A stretch of DNA of 35,540 nucleotides, from contig NZ_JADYUH010000022.1 in the NCBI RefSeq assembly GCF_021531665.1, positions 1 to 35,540 of the forward strand. Direction: 5' to 3'. The DNA is from Prevotellamassilia timonensis (lineage in GTDB: Bacteria > Bacteroidota > Bacteroidia > Bacteroidales > Bacteroidaceae). The position numbers and the translations under genes were made by a program. Of the stretch, positions 24,171 to 32,261 are shown piece by piece; positions within the stretch are counted from its first letter, which is position 1; each line of letters begins with the position of its first letter. The notes beneath the pieces were generated by a model. That model searched no databases. It saw only the letters and a program-made list of their open reading frames with translations, and had not been told where the DNA came from.

Positions 24171-25028
24171 ATGACCCACAACTTACTGAAAGGAAAGCGC
24201 GGCATCATCTTTGGCGCGCTCAACGAAGACAGCATCGCTTGGAAGGTTGCTGTCAAGGCAGCCGAAGAAGGTGCACAACTGACGCTCTCCAACACTCCCA
24301 TGGCGTTGCGAATGGGAACGCTTGACAAACTCGCCGAGCAAATCGGCGCCACCGTCATCCCCGCCGACGCCACCAGCGTGGAGGATTTGCAAAAGGTTTT
24401 TGAAGAAAGCATGCGCATCCTCGGCGGAAAGGTGGACTTCGTGCTCCACTCCATCGGTATGAGCCCCAACGTGCGCAAACACCGCACCTACGATGACCTG
24501 GACTACGGCTATCTCCAGAAAACGCTGGACATCTCTGCCATCTCTTTCCACAAGATGCTCCAGACCGCCAAAAAACTTGACGCCATTGCTGAATATGGTT
24601 CCGTGGTCGCTCTGACCTACGTCGCTTCTCAGCGCACGTTCTTTGGTTACAACGACATGGCTGACGCCAAGAGCATGCTCGAAAGCATCGCACGCAGTTT
24701 CGGCTACATCTACGGTCGCGAGAAACACGTCCGCGTAAACACCATCTCCCAGAGTCCCACCGCCACCACTGCCGGAAAGGGAATCAAGGACATTGACAAC
24801 ATGATGGACTTCTCCGACAAAATGTCTCCCCTGGGCAACGCCAACGCAGAAGAATGCGCAAACTACTGCGTCATGATGTTCTCTGACTTCACACGCAAAG
24901 TCACCATGCAGAACCTCTTCCACGACGGCGGATTCTCAAGCATGGGCATGAGCCTCAGAGCCATGAACCAGTACGCAAAAGACCTCACCCCCTACGAGGA
25001 TGAGAGCGGCAAGATTATTTACGGATAA
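24171..25028 (+). CDS. fabI: Enoyl-[acyl-carrier-protein] reductase FabI
   Basis: 285 residues. FabI performs the last reduction in type II fatty acid elongation with NADH/NADPH. Start ATG 24171 (MTHNLLKGKRGIIFGAL). The cofactor loop GALNEDSIAW is at 15-24, HSIGMSP at 93-99, and the catalytic Y160-x6-K167 in FGYNDMADAKS. FabI usually carries Y-x6-K, so the fit is good. C-terminal GGFSSMGM is present. Flanked by its own promoter and a terminator, so it is a single-gene unit. Confidence 0.96.
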   Translation: MTHNLLKGKRGIIFGALNEDSIAWKVAVKAAEEGAQLTLSNTPMALRMGTLDKLAEQIGATVIPADATSVEDLQKVFEESMRILGGKVDFVLHSIGMSPNVRKHRTYDDLDYGYLQKTLDISAISFHKMLQTAKKLDAIAEYGSVVALTYVASQRTFFGYNDMADAKSMLESIARSFGYIYGREKHVRVNTISQSPTATTAGKGIKDIDNMMDFSDKMSPLGNANAEECANYCVMMFSDFTRKVTMQNLFHDGGFSSMGMSLRAMNQYAKDLTPYEDESGKIIYG

Positions 25029-25055
25029 TCTTTTCCGCCCCAAACTTGAATCACC

Positions 25056-25104
25056 ATGCGGCGACCGTCCCTCACGAAAGCATGACGGCTCGCCGCATTT
25101 TTGT
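25056..25104 (+). terminator. Terminator after fabI
   Basis: ATGCGGCGA with CCGTC (25056-25069) pairs with GACGG and TCGCCGCAT (25084-25098; one bulged base), followed by TTTTTG. It lies 28 bases after the fabI stop. Confidence 0.8.
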
Positions 25105-25128
25105 TTTTCTGAAGAATAGTTTTTGATT

Positions 25129-26079
25129 ATGAGTTTCCTATCTTCTCTTTTCGGAACTTCACGTCCCGACGACACACAAAAAGCGCAGATTCTCCGCGAT
25201 GACGGAGTGCGCGCCCTGCAAATGGGAGAAATCCCCTACTCCGTGAAATGTCTCAAAGCCTCTCTCGAACTCCGTCCCGATGCCTCCACGGAGGGTTTGC
25301 TCGCCGAAGCACTGCTGCGCGCCGGAGAAGCCGCCGAGGCACTCCCCATTTTGGAAAAGTTTGCGCAGCAGCCGGACTGCTCCCCCCTGCTTCGCCACAC
25401 CTTGGCACGAACTTACGGGCGCTTGGAAATGTATGACAAAGAAAAAGAGACGGCACAGGCACTCTTGGACGCCAACGCCGAAGACGCCGATGCGCTCTTC
25501 CTCTGCGCCGAAGCGGCTTTTGCGCTGAACGACCCCTTCACGGCGGTGGCATCACTGACGCGCTGTCTGCAAATCTGCGAAGAGAACCTTGAAGCACGCG
25601 CCCTCCGCTGCCGCGTCCTTGCAGCCATGCAACAATGGAAGGAAGCCTTGGAAGATGCCGACGCCCTCGCAACTGCCGAACCGGAAAATGAAACCTTCGC
25701 CCATCTCCGCGCCGACCTCCTGGCAAAGACGGGACGCACGAACGAAGCCATTGAAACCTACGAACGACTCCGCGCACTCAACCCCTTTGACCGCGAATCT
25801 GTGCTGCGTCTGGGAGAACTCTACGTCGCCGGCTCGCTTTTCGACAAGGCACTGGCACTCTACGATGAAGCCATCGACCTTGACCCCACCTTTGCTGAAG
25901 CGTGGCGCTGCCGCGGCGGCGTGCGCCATCATCTGCACGACGAGGCAGGCGCAGCCGATGACCTCAAACACGCGCTGGAACTCGCTCCCGCCAACGAGGT
26001 CGTCCCCGACGGAGAATACTCCAACGTGGAGAACGCGATGAACGACCGCTATCGCAGCCTCAACCCCTACGGTTTCTGA
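25129..26079 (+). CDS. TPR-repeat protein
   Basis: 316 residues from ATG 25129 (a TTG six bases upstream is possible). Eight or so helical tetratricopeptide-like repeats can be seen from residue 22 to 300, for example AEALLRAGEAAEALPILEKF near 63-82, ALFLCAEAAFALNDPFTAVASL and VLRLGELYVAGSLFDKALAL, each with the small residues at TPR positions 8 and 20. No signal peptide and no other domain. TPR proteins act as docking scaffolds; the partner is not predictable. The last 15 residues (MNDRYRSLNPYGF) are unusual in being aromatic. The gene stands between a terminator and the recombinase gene. Confidence 0.85.
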   Translation: MSFLSSLFGTSRPDDTQKAQILRDDGVRALQMGEIPYSVKCLKASLELRPDASTEGLLAEALLRAGEAAEALPILEKFAQQPDCSPLLRHTLARTYGRLEMYDKEKETAQALLDANAEDADALFLCAEAAFALNDPFTAVASLTRCLQICEENLEARALRCRVLAAMQQWKEALEDADALATAEPENETFAHLRADLLAKTGRTNEAIETYERLRALNPFDRESVLRLGELYVAGSLFDKALALYDEAIDLDPTFAEAWRCRGGVRHHLHDEAGAADDLKHALELAPANEVVPDGEYSNVENAMNDRYRSLNPYGF

Positions 26080-26225
26080 ACCACTTTCCTTTTCCTCCGA
26101 GAAGCCGCTTTCCGTGCGCCGCCCCCCTTCTTACGTCTCAGAAAACCAAAAAAAACGGAAGAAATTTGGAGGTCTGAAAAATAACGCCGATATTCGCCAT
26201 TGAAACATCCCGAAAGAACGGCACG

Positions 26226-27110
26226 ATGCTCACGATTGACGACTTTCTCATGTATCTGCAAGGCGACCGAGCCTACTCCCCGCGCAGCATAAGAACCTAC
26301 GCTGATGCGCTCGGCTCCTTCCAAAACTTCTTCCAAGCTTTGGACGACCAACTTGACTGGGACAAAATTGATGCAGACATCATCCGCCGATGGATGGCTG
26401 CAGAAATGGAACGAGGAATCGGAGCAAGAACGGTGGCAAAAAATCTCAGCGCACTGCGTTCGTTCTATAAGTACTTGCTTCGCATGGGGTGCGTCAGCAA
26501 AAATCCTGCTCACCTCATCAAGAATCCCAAGGTGCACTACCCGCTGCCCACTTTCCTCAAACAATCGGAGATGAACCGACTCTTTGACGACGTGGAGTTT
26601 CCGGAAAGTTTCGAAGGTGTCAGAGACAGAATCATTCTCCTCACCTTCTACCACACAGGAGTCAGAGTCTCGGAATTGGTCGGACTCAACGTGGCTGACG
26701 TTTCGCTGACCACAAGCGAACTCAAAGTGACGGGAAAACGGAACAAACAGCGCATCATTCCTTTCGGGAAGGAACTGACCGACGAAATGGCACGCTACGT
26801 CCGACTGCGAAACGAGTGGACCGCCACACTGGAAGGACCACTCTTCCTCGGAAAGGACAAGAAAAGGATGAAAGCGGAAAGCGTCCGGAACATCGTCTCG
26901 CACTACCTTTCCATGGTGACGACGCAAAAGAAGAAAAGCCCTCACGTCCTGCGCCACACCTTCGCCACCGTCATGCTCAACAACGGAGCAGACCTTGAAG
27001 CAATCAAAGAATTGTTGGGGCACGAAAGCATTGGAACAACGGAAGTATATACCCACACCACTTTCGCCGACCTCAAAAAAGAATACGAACAAGCCCACCC
27101 AAGGGCATAA
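26226..27110 (+). CDS. xerC: Tyrosine recombinase XerC/XerD type
   Basis: 294 residues, standard Xer length. The N-terminal SAM-like DNA-binding domain (IDDFLMYLQGDRAYSPRSIRTY) precedes the catalytic domain with all six active residues: R147 in HTGVRVSEL, K171 in TGKRNKQR, H240 and R243 in PHVLRHTF, H266 in LLGHESIGTTEVYTH, and Y275 as nucleophile. Xer enzymes resolve chromosome dimers at dif. The chromosomal context (followed by the hibernation factor gene, a pairing commonly seen in Bacteroidales) supports a housekeeping role rather than an island integrase. XerC versus XerD cannot be settled by eye; no dif site is seen here. Confidence 0.9.
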   Translation: MLTIDDFLMYLQGDRAYSPRSIRTYADALGSFQNFFQALDDQLDWDKIDADIIRRWMAAEMERGIGARTVAKNLSALRSFYKYLLRMGCVSKNPAHLIKNPKVHYPLPTFLKQSEMNRLFDDVEFPESFEGVRDRIILLTFYHTGVRVSELVGLNVADVSLTTSELKVTGKRNKQRIIPFGKELTDEMARYVRLRNEWTATLEGPLFLGKDKKRMKAESVRNIVSHYLSMVTTQKKKSPHVLRHTFATVMLNNGADLEAIKELLGHESIGTTEVYTHTTFADLKKEYEQAHPRA

Positions 27111-27134
27111 ACAAAAAACAAAAGGAGGTATCTT

Positions 27135-27425
27135 ATGGAAATCAAGATTCAAGCCATCCACTTTGACGCCACAGAGAAACTGACGCAGTTCATTGAAAAG
27201 AAAGCAGCCAAACTGCAGAAAACTTGTGACAAAATAACCAAAGCTGAGTTCATCCTCAAAGTCGTGAAACCCGAAACGGCGATGAACAAAGAAACGGCAA
27301 TCAATCTCTCCCTCAGCGGCAAAGAACTTCGCGCAGCAAAAGTCTGCGACACGTTCGAAGAAGGCGTGGACCTCTGCGTGGATTCCCTGCTCCGTCAGTT
27401 GGAGAAATACAAAGACCGTCACTAA
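27135..27425 (+). CDS. hpf: Short ribosome hibernation promoting factor (HPF)
   Basis: 96 residues, matching the short-form HPF/YfiA family. Starts MEIKIQAIHFDATEKLTQFIEKKAAKL; the fold is beta-alpha-beta-beta-beta-alpha with a C-terminal helix and basic/aromatic end (EKYKDRH). It binds the small ribosomal subunit in slow growth and blocks tRNA/mRNA sites. It lies 24 bases after xerC with a good AGGAGG site (AAAGGAGG at 27120), so the two are likely one transcript. A terminator and repeat region follow. I did not see tRNA genes or tuf next to it. Confidence 0.92.
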   Translation: MEIKIQAIHFDATEKLTQFIEKKAAKLQKTCDKITKAEFILKVVKPETAMNKETAINLSLSGKELRAAKVCDTFEEGVDLCVDSLLRQLEKYKDRH

Positions 27426-27523
27426 GCCCATGCCCCACCGGGCAAAGCAAGTGAAACGCTGCGCCGCGAACATCAAGGACTTTTGAGGCGCGCTGCGAAA
27501 ATTCTGAAATCACACCCAAACAC

Positions 27524-27561
27524 AACGTCGGTGGTTCACAAAGAACCGCCGGCGTTTTTGT
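27524..27561 (+). terminator. Terminator after hpf
   Basis: AACGTCGGTGGTTC (27524-27537) pairs with GAACCGCCGGCGTT (27543-27556), 14 pairs with two G-U wobbles and a 5-base loop, followed by TTTG. It lies about 100 bases after the hpf stop; bases 27426-27523 hold nothing else I recognise. Confidence 0.85.
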
Positions 27562-27563
27562 AT

Positions 27564-27754
27564 GGGGTGTTCTAAAAATTAGGTTGAGTTGATTTTTGCT
27601 TTCTTAGAGATGAACTTTTGTCAGTTGAGGAAGGAGCATAGCGGACTATGTGACTGACGAAACTTACAAAAGGGCGCGCTAAGAAACGAAAAGCGACCAA
27701 AACATAAGCACTCTCTTTTGAACGTTCCTTATCCCGTAATTTATAGAACACCCC
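27564..27754. repeat. Short inverted-repeat element, enlarged copy 2 with nested inverted repeats
   Basis: The ends GGGGTGTTCTAAAAATTAGG (27564-27583) and CCGTAATTTATAGAACACCCC (to 27754) match copy 3 at 28246, and the segment GCACTCTCTTTTGAACGTTC near 27709-27728 is shared too. Between them is about 115 extra bases with their own palindromic parts: TTTCTTAG and CTAAGAAA, CTTTTGT and ACAAAAG, GTCAGT and ACTGAC. This looks like an element carrying a second hairpin unit, or an insertion into the first. It encodes no protein. Confidence 0.75.
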
Positions 27755-27833
27755 TTATAGAAGGATTCGCGCGCAAACGCGCGTTTTCACCTTACGAACC
27801 TATACGTTTTTTAGGGGTACATACATTTTCTGC

Positions 27834-28077
27834 AAACCCTACACAGAAAGGGCTTAAAGTTTGAAAATCAACGAGGTTAAGTGTGTAGGGTTTGGTCGGA
27901 AAACCTTACATGAAACCCTACATTGTGTAGGATTGCGCGGAGACGTGTGTAGGATTTGAATGAAGCAAAAAATATAAATGTTGAGACGGGCGAAGACGTG
28001 CAAATAATTGAATATTGAGACGGGCGGAAAAATGCAAAAAAACAAATGCAGCGTTGGGCGGAAAAATGCAAAAAACG
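27834..28077. repeat. Cluster of AAACCCTACACA palindromes and GGGCGGAAAAATGC repeats
   Basis: AAACCCTACACA at 27834-27845 and TGTGTAGGGTTT at 27882-27893 are exact reverse complements. AAACCCTACA occurs again at 27913-27922, followed by TGTGTAGGATT at 27925 and TGTGTAGGATTT at 27946. Then TTGAGACGGGCG occurs at 27981 and 28015, and GGGCGGAAAAATGCAAAAAA at 28023-28042 with a second copy from about 28057. The spacing is uneven (34 and 39 bases), unlike CRISPR. Bases 28078-28245 show nothing further. Confidence 0.7.
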
Positions 28078-28245
28078 CCGTTTTCATCGGAGAAAACGAC
28101 ATTTTTTACCTTGAAAAAAATGAAGCAATTTGGTAATTCCGAATCCGTCAGCAACGCATCAGATTGGCTTACTATCATCCAACGAATGGTGAGGGACTTT
28201 TCCTCCGCAAAACACCAACGGACTCAACCCATGAAAAACGTTTTA

Positions 28246-28324
28246 GGGGTGTTCTAAAAATTAGGTAGGAAACGTAAGCACTTTCTTTTGAACGTTTCTT
28301 ATCCCGTAATTTATAGAACACCCC
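28246..28324. repeat. Short inverted-repeat element, copy 3
   Basis: 79 bp, with ends GGGGTGTTCTAAAAATTAGG and CCGTAATTTATAGAACACCCC. It matches copy 1 in the opposite orientation over most of its length (AAACGTAAGCACTTTCTTTTG core). It lies 24 bases after the stop of the AI-2E family permease gene on the minus strand. Confidence 0.85.
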
Positions 28325-28348
28325 TTTTTCGGAAAGCAATCATTTTGT

Positions 28349-29632
28349 TTATGCTTCTTTCTCCGCGTCCTCTCCGACCCGGCCTTTCCCCGCATCCTCT
28401 CCGACCCGGTCTTTCTCCGCGTCAAGATTCTCGGCACCGGTCGTTGCGGTGACGTCCTTTTCTTCGGGACCGACATAGACCCCCATGCTTTTCTGTATTT
28501 CAATTTCCTCTTCGGTCGGACGGTCGGGCACAAGCCCTTCTTCACCGACAACGTAGCGGCGATAGTAGGAAATCATCAGCGTTGTCAAGGGCAGTGCAAT
28601 GATGAGACCGACAATGCCAAACGCATATCCCCAAACGGAGAGGGCAAGCAGGACGATGGCTGGCGGGAGTCCCATGATTTTCCCCATGATGCGAGGCGTG
28701 AAAATCGTGTCTTGAAGAATTTGAACGACCAGATAGACCACGACAACCATGCCCAAGAGGAACCAAAAGTTCTGACCGGTTTCGGCTGCTTGGAGCAGGG
28801 CGAGCAACGCGGCAGGAATGAAACCAATGACTTGAAGATAGGGCACGAAACTGATGACGCCAATCAGACAGCCCAAGCCGACCGGCATCGGAAAGCCTAT
28901 CAAATAGAATCCGACGCTGAACATGAAGCAGTTGCTCAAAGCCACCAGAGCCTGACCGCGGAAGTAGCCCGCCATGCCGTGCTGAATGTCTGCGACGAGT
29001 TGGGCAGCGAACTTTCTTTTTCCGCGCGGAACGAAGTGAATCCAGCCGTTGGCATATTTTTCGTAGTCCGTCAGGAGGAAGAGCAGGTAGAGCAGACCGA
29101 TGAGCGAGGCGACAATGTTCACGATGGTTCCCGCTGTGCTCCAGACCATTTCCCAAACCTTTGGCACGGTTTTCTTGATGGCCTCGACGACGTCGCGCTG
29201 CCGAAGGAACTGCTCGATTTCTTGTTGGTTGGCGTGACTTTGCAGGAAATTTCTCACGGCGGGCGGTATGGTGTGGTTGTCTGCTCCTTTTTGGATATAC
29301 TCAATCGCCACGTCTTTCAGGTGTCCTGTTTCTTCAACCATGGGCGGCACGACGACATAGAAGAATCCCGCGAGCGCGGCGCAGGTCAGCGACAGCGTCA
29401 GGAAGATGCAGAGCAAGCGGTTCTTCAGTCGGCACTTGTATTGAAAGAAACTGACGACGGGATAGAGCAGATAAGCCACAATCCAAGCGACGAAAAAGGG
29501 AATGAGCGCCGTGCTCAGCCAGTAGAGCAACATGCCGACGCCGACAATCAGCACGATGCCGATGAGTCCGCGAATGAAACGGTCAAACGTGATGACCTTG
29601 GAATCTCTGTTTTTGGATTCTGTTTTTGACAT
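28349..29632 (-). CDS. AI-2E transporter / PerM-type permease
   Basis: 427 residues from ATG 29632 (MSKTESKNRDSK); an in-frame ATG at 29680 is possible. Eight membrane segments can be followed from residue 20 to about 370, with the PerM-type hairpin after segment 3 containing a large non-membrane part (PPMVEETGHLKD...FLRQRDVVEAIKK) and the conserved region VPYLQVIGFIPA...TIFTPRIMGKIMGLPPAIVLLAL. Family members include YdgG/TqsA (AI-2 export) and Na+/H+ antiporters; the actual substrate is unknown. The last 50 residues are charged, with a tandem repeat. No partner gene is near. The upstream box at 29705-29698 on minus (TACTTTTG) may be its -7. Confidence 0.85.
   Translation of the reverse strand: MSKTESKNRDSKVITFDRFIRGLIGIVLIVGVGMLLYWLSTALIPFFVAWIVAYLLYPVVSFFQYKCRLKNRLLCIFLTLSLTCAALAGFFYVVVPPMVEETGHLKDVAIEYIQKGADNHTIPPAVRNFLQSHANQQEIEQFLRQRDVVEAIKKTVPKVWEMVWSTAGTIVNIVASLIGLLYLLFLLTDYEKYANGWIHFVPRGKRKFAAQLVADIQHGMAGYFRGQALVALSNCFMFSVGFYLIGFPMPVGLGCLIGVISFVPYLQVIGFIPAALLALLQAAETGQNFWFLLGMVVVVYLVVQILQDTIFTPRIMGKIMGLPPAIVLLALSVWGYAFGIVGLIIALPLTTLMISYYRRYVVGEEGLVPDRPTEEEIEIQKSMGVYVGPEEKDVTATTGAENLDAEKDRVGEDAGKGRVGEDAEKEA
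28364..28423. repeat. 27-bp tandem repeat at the 3' end of the permease gene
   Basis: CGCGTCCTCTCCGACCCGG starts at 28364 and again at 28391 (as CGCATCC...), with a third partial start at 28418; period 27, so nine codons. It encodes DAEKDRVGE, DAGKGRVGE, DAEKEA, an in-frame, highly charged tail. Copy number could vary without frameshift. Confidence 0.8.
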
Positions 29633-29766
29633 CTGAACAAAGGAATATGAAGTTGCGAGAGTTTCGTTTTCTGCCCGCAAAGCATTACTGTTGGCTGCAA
29701 AAGTATTTAATCCTTGTCAAAAAGCACTCCCAAAGGGGTTAAGAATGAGCAAAAAGATTGAGTTTG

Positions 29767-29798
29767 TTTGTGGCTCGGGCAAAAACACCATATATTTG
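29767..29798 (+). promoter_or_regulatory. Bacteroides-type promoter immediately before rsmI
   Basis: TTTG (29767-29770), 20 bases, then TATATTTG (29791-29798) match the -33/-7 elements exactly. The expected start of transcription is about 29802-29803, which is the ATG of rsmI. The mRNA is therefore predicted to be leaderless or nearly so. Confidence 0.75.
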
Positions 29799-29802
29799 CA
29801 CC

Positions 29803-30522
29803 ATGGGAACGCTCTATTTGGTGCCTACGCCCGTAGGTAATCTTGAAGACATCACGCTCCGCGCACTGCGGATTCTGAAGGAAGTTGATGTTGTGTTGGC
29901 TGAGGACACTCGCACCTCGGGCTTATTGCTGAAGCACTTTGACCTCAAGTGCCGCCTCGTTTCCCACCACAAATTCAACGAGCACCAAACAGCCGACGCC
30001 TTTGCGGCTCGCATGGCAGCAGGCGAGGTGATGGCGCTCATCTCTGACGCCGGAACGCCCGGCATTTCCGACCCCGGCTTCATGTTGGTGAGGGCATGTG
30101 TGGAACGCGGCGTCACCGTGCAGTGTCTTCCCGGTGCCACGGCGTTTGTGCCTGCGCTCGTCTCCTCCGGTCTTCCTTGCGAGCGGTTCACCTTTGAAGG
30201 ATTCCTTCCACAGAAGAAAGGGCGCGCCACGCGGCTGGAAAGTTTGAAGGAAGAGCAGCGCACGATGATTTTCTACGAGTCGCCCCATCGCGTCGTGAAA
30301 ACGCTGAACCAATTCATCGAAACCTTTGGCGCAGAACGCCGCTGCTCCGCCTGCCGGGAGATTTCCAAAATCCACGAAGAGAGCGTCCGCGGAACACTCA
30401 GTGAAGTCGCCGCACACTTTGCAGCCAACGAACCACGCGGAGAGTTCGTCCTCATCGTCGAAGGAGCAGAACCTCCCAAAAAGCAGAAAAAGAAAAAGGA
30501 GCGCACGGAAGACGAAGAATGA
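29803..30522 (+). CDS. rsmI: 16S rRNA (cytidine 1402-2'-O)-methyltransferase RsmI
   Basis: 239 residues. RsmI methylates the 2'-OH of C1402 in 16S rRNA with SAM, in the decoding site. Start ATG 29803 gives MGTLYLVPTPVGNLEDITLRA, the family N-terminus. AEDTRTSG (33-40), DAGTPGISDPG (82-92), PGATAFVPAL (110-119) and FEGFLP (131-136) are all conserved. The last 20 residues are Lys/Glu-rich and not part of the fold. Because the -7 box ends four bases before the ATG, no ribosome site is available. It shares no transcript with the minus-strand permease gene and is followed by a lipoprotein gene. Confidence 0.96.
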   Translation: MGTLYLVPTPVGNLEDITLRALRILKEVDVVLAEDTRTSGLLLKHFDLKCRLVSHHKFNEHQTADAFAARMAAGEVMALISDAGTPGISDPGFMLVRACVERGVTVQCLPGATAFVPALVSSGLPCERFTFEGFLPQKKGRATRLESLKEEQRTMIFYESPHRVVKTLNQFIETFGAERRCSACREISKIHEESVRGTLSEVAAHFAANEPRGEFVLIVEGAEPPKKQKKKKERTEDEE

Positions 30523-30636
30523 ACAAACGCTGAATCCGGCGAGGCTCACTCCTTACTATATGTACCAACTCAAAATCTGAAACTCGAAACAAAAACATGA
30601 AACGCGCGGTCTTGACCTCGCAACATCCTAAACATC

Positions 30637-31515
30637 ATGAAAAAGAACATACTCCTGCTCACAAGCATTCTCTTTCTCACTCTCGCCTCTTGCAACACGA
30701 AGAAAGAAAAAGAACAAGAAGCCATTGACACCAGCAGCATGGTCATCGACTCGCTCCGACAGGCTCTGACGCAATCGCAAAACGAATCAAGCGACTTGAT
30801 TGAAACGCTCTCGCAAATTCAGGAAGGATTTGACCAAATCAACCAGGCGCAAGGCAGAATCAACGTCAAGAAAACAGAGGGAGACACGCCTGACCGTCAA
30901 GCCATCGTGGAAAACATGGAGTTCATCCAGCGCACGCTGGCACTCAACAAAGAACTCATCGCCAGTCTTCAGCAGCAACTGCGAACCACCAGCCAGAGCG
31001 ACGCACGCAGCAAAGCGAAACTGGAAGAAATGGTCGCAAACTTCAACAAACAACTGGAGGAAAAAAGCAAAGAGATAGAGGCACTGAGAGCCGAACTTGC
31101 CGAAAAAGACATTCGCATCGCTGAACAAACCGAGGAAATCAACTCCCTCAACCAATCCGTCAGCGACCTCAACAAACAGAATGAAGAAAAGGCGCGCAGC
31201 ATCGCCGCACAGGACAAGGAGATGAACACTGCCTACTACGTCTTCGGCACTAAAAAAGAACTGCGCGAGCAAAGAATCCTCAACCGCAACGACGTGCTGA
31301 AGAACAATGATTTCAACAAAGACTACTTCACCCGAATCGACCTCCGCGTCACCAAAGTCATCAAACTCTACTCCAAGAGTGCAAAACTGATGACGAACCA
31401 CCCGGCAGGCACCTATACGCTTGAGAAAGACGCTCAGGGAATGTATGTTCTCCGCATCACCGACCCGCAAAACTTCTGGAGCGTCAGCCGCTACCTTGTC
31501 ATCACTGTGAAATAA
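30637..31515 (+). CDS. Coiled-coil lipoprotein
   Basis: 292 residues. Signal with lipobox LASC at 16-19 (MKKNILLLTSILFLTLASC). Residues 30-200 are a long charged coiled coil with heptad runs (NKQLEEKSKEIEALRAELAE, IRIAEQTEEINSLNQSVSDL). The C-terminal 90 residues form a globular part (TAYYVFGTKKELREQRIL, FTRIDLRVTKVIKLYSKSAK, QNFWSVSRYLVITVK). Many Bacteroidales genomes have this lipoprotein and some databases call it Cbp1-family collagen-binding adhesin; I recognise the form but that function is not shown by the sequence. A cell-envelope anchored role is likely. The next lipoprotein starts 20 bases after its stop. Confidence 0.8.
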   Translation: MKKNILLLTSILFLTLASCNTKKEKEQEAIDTSSMVIDSLRQALTQSQNESSDLIETLSQIQEGFDQINQAQGRINVKKTEGDTPDRQAIVENMEFIQRTLALNKELIASLQQQLRTTSQSDARSKAKLEEMVANFNKQLEEKSKEIEALRAELAEKDIRIAEQTEEINSLNQSVSDLNKQNEEKARSIAAQDKEMNTAYYVFGTKKELREQRILNRNDVLKNNDFNKDYFTRIDLRVTKVIKLYSKSAKLMTNHPAGTYTLEKDAQGMYVLRITDPQNFWSVSRYLVITVK

Positions 31516-31535
31516 AAAAAAGAACATAACTTCTC

Positions 31536-32204
31536 ATGAAGAAACTTCTTTCCTTCTTTCTCGCCTTCCTCCTGCTCCTTTCCACCGTTGCCTGCAGCGG
31601 GCAACAAGCGGCAGGCGCCTTGCAGGGCAGCATGGTCGGAGGTATGGTCGGCTCCGGCCTCGGCGGCATGATGAACGGACCGCGAGGTCATGACCGAGGC
31701 ATCGTGGCGGGAGCGTTCATCGGCGGCATCCTCGGTGCCGTGGCATTTGCCCCGCAAGACCAAACCAAGAAGAAAACATCCAAAAAGGAAAAGGCGGAAC
31801 GCCCCATCAAGAGCCAAGGACGCGAAGACGAGGAAGTCTATTATCGCTCCACGCCTTCCAAGTCGGACCTGGAGAAGATTGAAGTTCTCAACCTCAAGTT
31901 CTTTGACGAGAACCGCAACGACTTGCTGGACCCGGGTGAAGAAGCGTTTGTGGAAATGGACATCTTCAACCGCGGCAGCCATGCGCTCTACAATCTCACG
32001 CCCTCCGTCACCTGCTCCGACTCCTCCGTGCGTCTCTCCGAGCCGGCGCTCATCAGCACACTGCCCGCAGGCGAAGGCGTTCGCTATCGCATCATTCTCC
32101 TTGCACCGATGCAGACGCTGCCGCAGGAAATCACTTTCACCGTGGGCTTTCCCAACGGCAAACGCATCATCAAAACCAAACTTTTCAAACTGCGCACTTT
32201 CTGA
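31536..32204 (+). CDS. Glycine-zipper lipoprotein
   Basis: 222 residues. Signal MKKLLSFFLAFLLLLSTVAC with lipid Cys20. Residues 26-75 are Gly/Ala-rich (SMVGGMVGSGLGGMMNG and RGIVAGAFIGGILGAVAF), a glycine-zipper pair that can insert in membrane. A Lys-rich linker follows (QTKKKTSKKEKAERPIK). Residues 110-215 have a beta-sandwich look with LDPGEEAFVEMDIFNRG, which resembles CARDB/DUF11-type Ig-like modules. Function unknown; outer membrane or periplasmic anchoring is likely. It is 20 bases after the coiled-coil lipoprotein and 57 bases before a MATE gene. Confidence 0.75.
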   Translation: MKKLLSFFLAFLLLLSTVACSGQQAAGALQGSMVGGMVGSGLGGMMNGPRGHDRGIVAGAFIGGILGAVAFAPQDQTKKKTSKKEKAERPIKSQGREDEEVYYRSTPSKSDLEKIEVLNLKFFDENRNDLLDPGEEAFVEMDIFNRGSHALYNLTPSVTCSDSSVRLSEPALISTLPAGEGVRYRIILLAPMQTLPQEITFTVGFPNGKRIIKTKLFKLRTF

Positions 32205-32261
32205 CCCTCGTCTTTCTTTGTCCGAAAGTGACCTTTCTCTCTCATCACTGCCCTCTACCCC

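Noticed and set aside
26226-27110. Xer-type recombinase as an island integrase
   Set aside because: It is next to hpf, far from the A+T-rich island, and of housekeeping length.
26067-27476. 469-codon minus-strand frame opposite xerC and hpf
   Set aside because: Both plus-strand genes have full family motifs, so this is a shadow.
27981-28077. Possible CRISPR array from repeated GACGGGCGG words
   Set aside because: Only three uneven copies (34 and 39 base spacing), imperfect repeats, and no cas genes.
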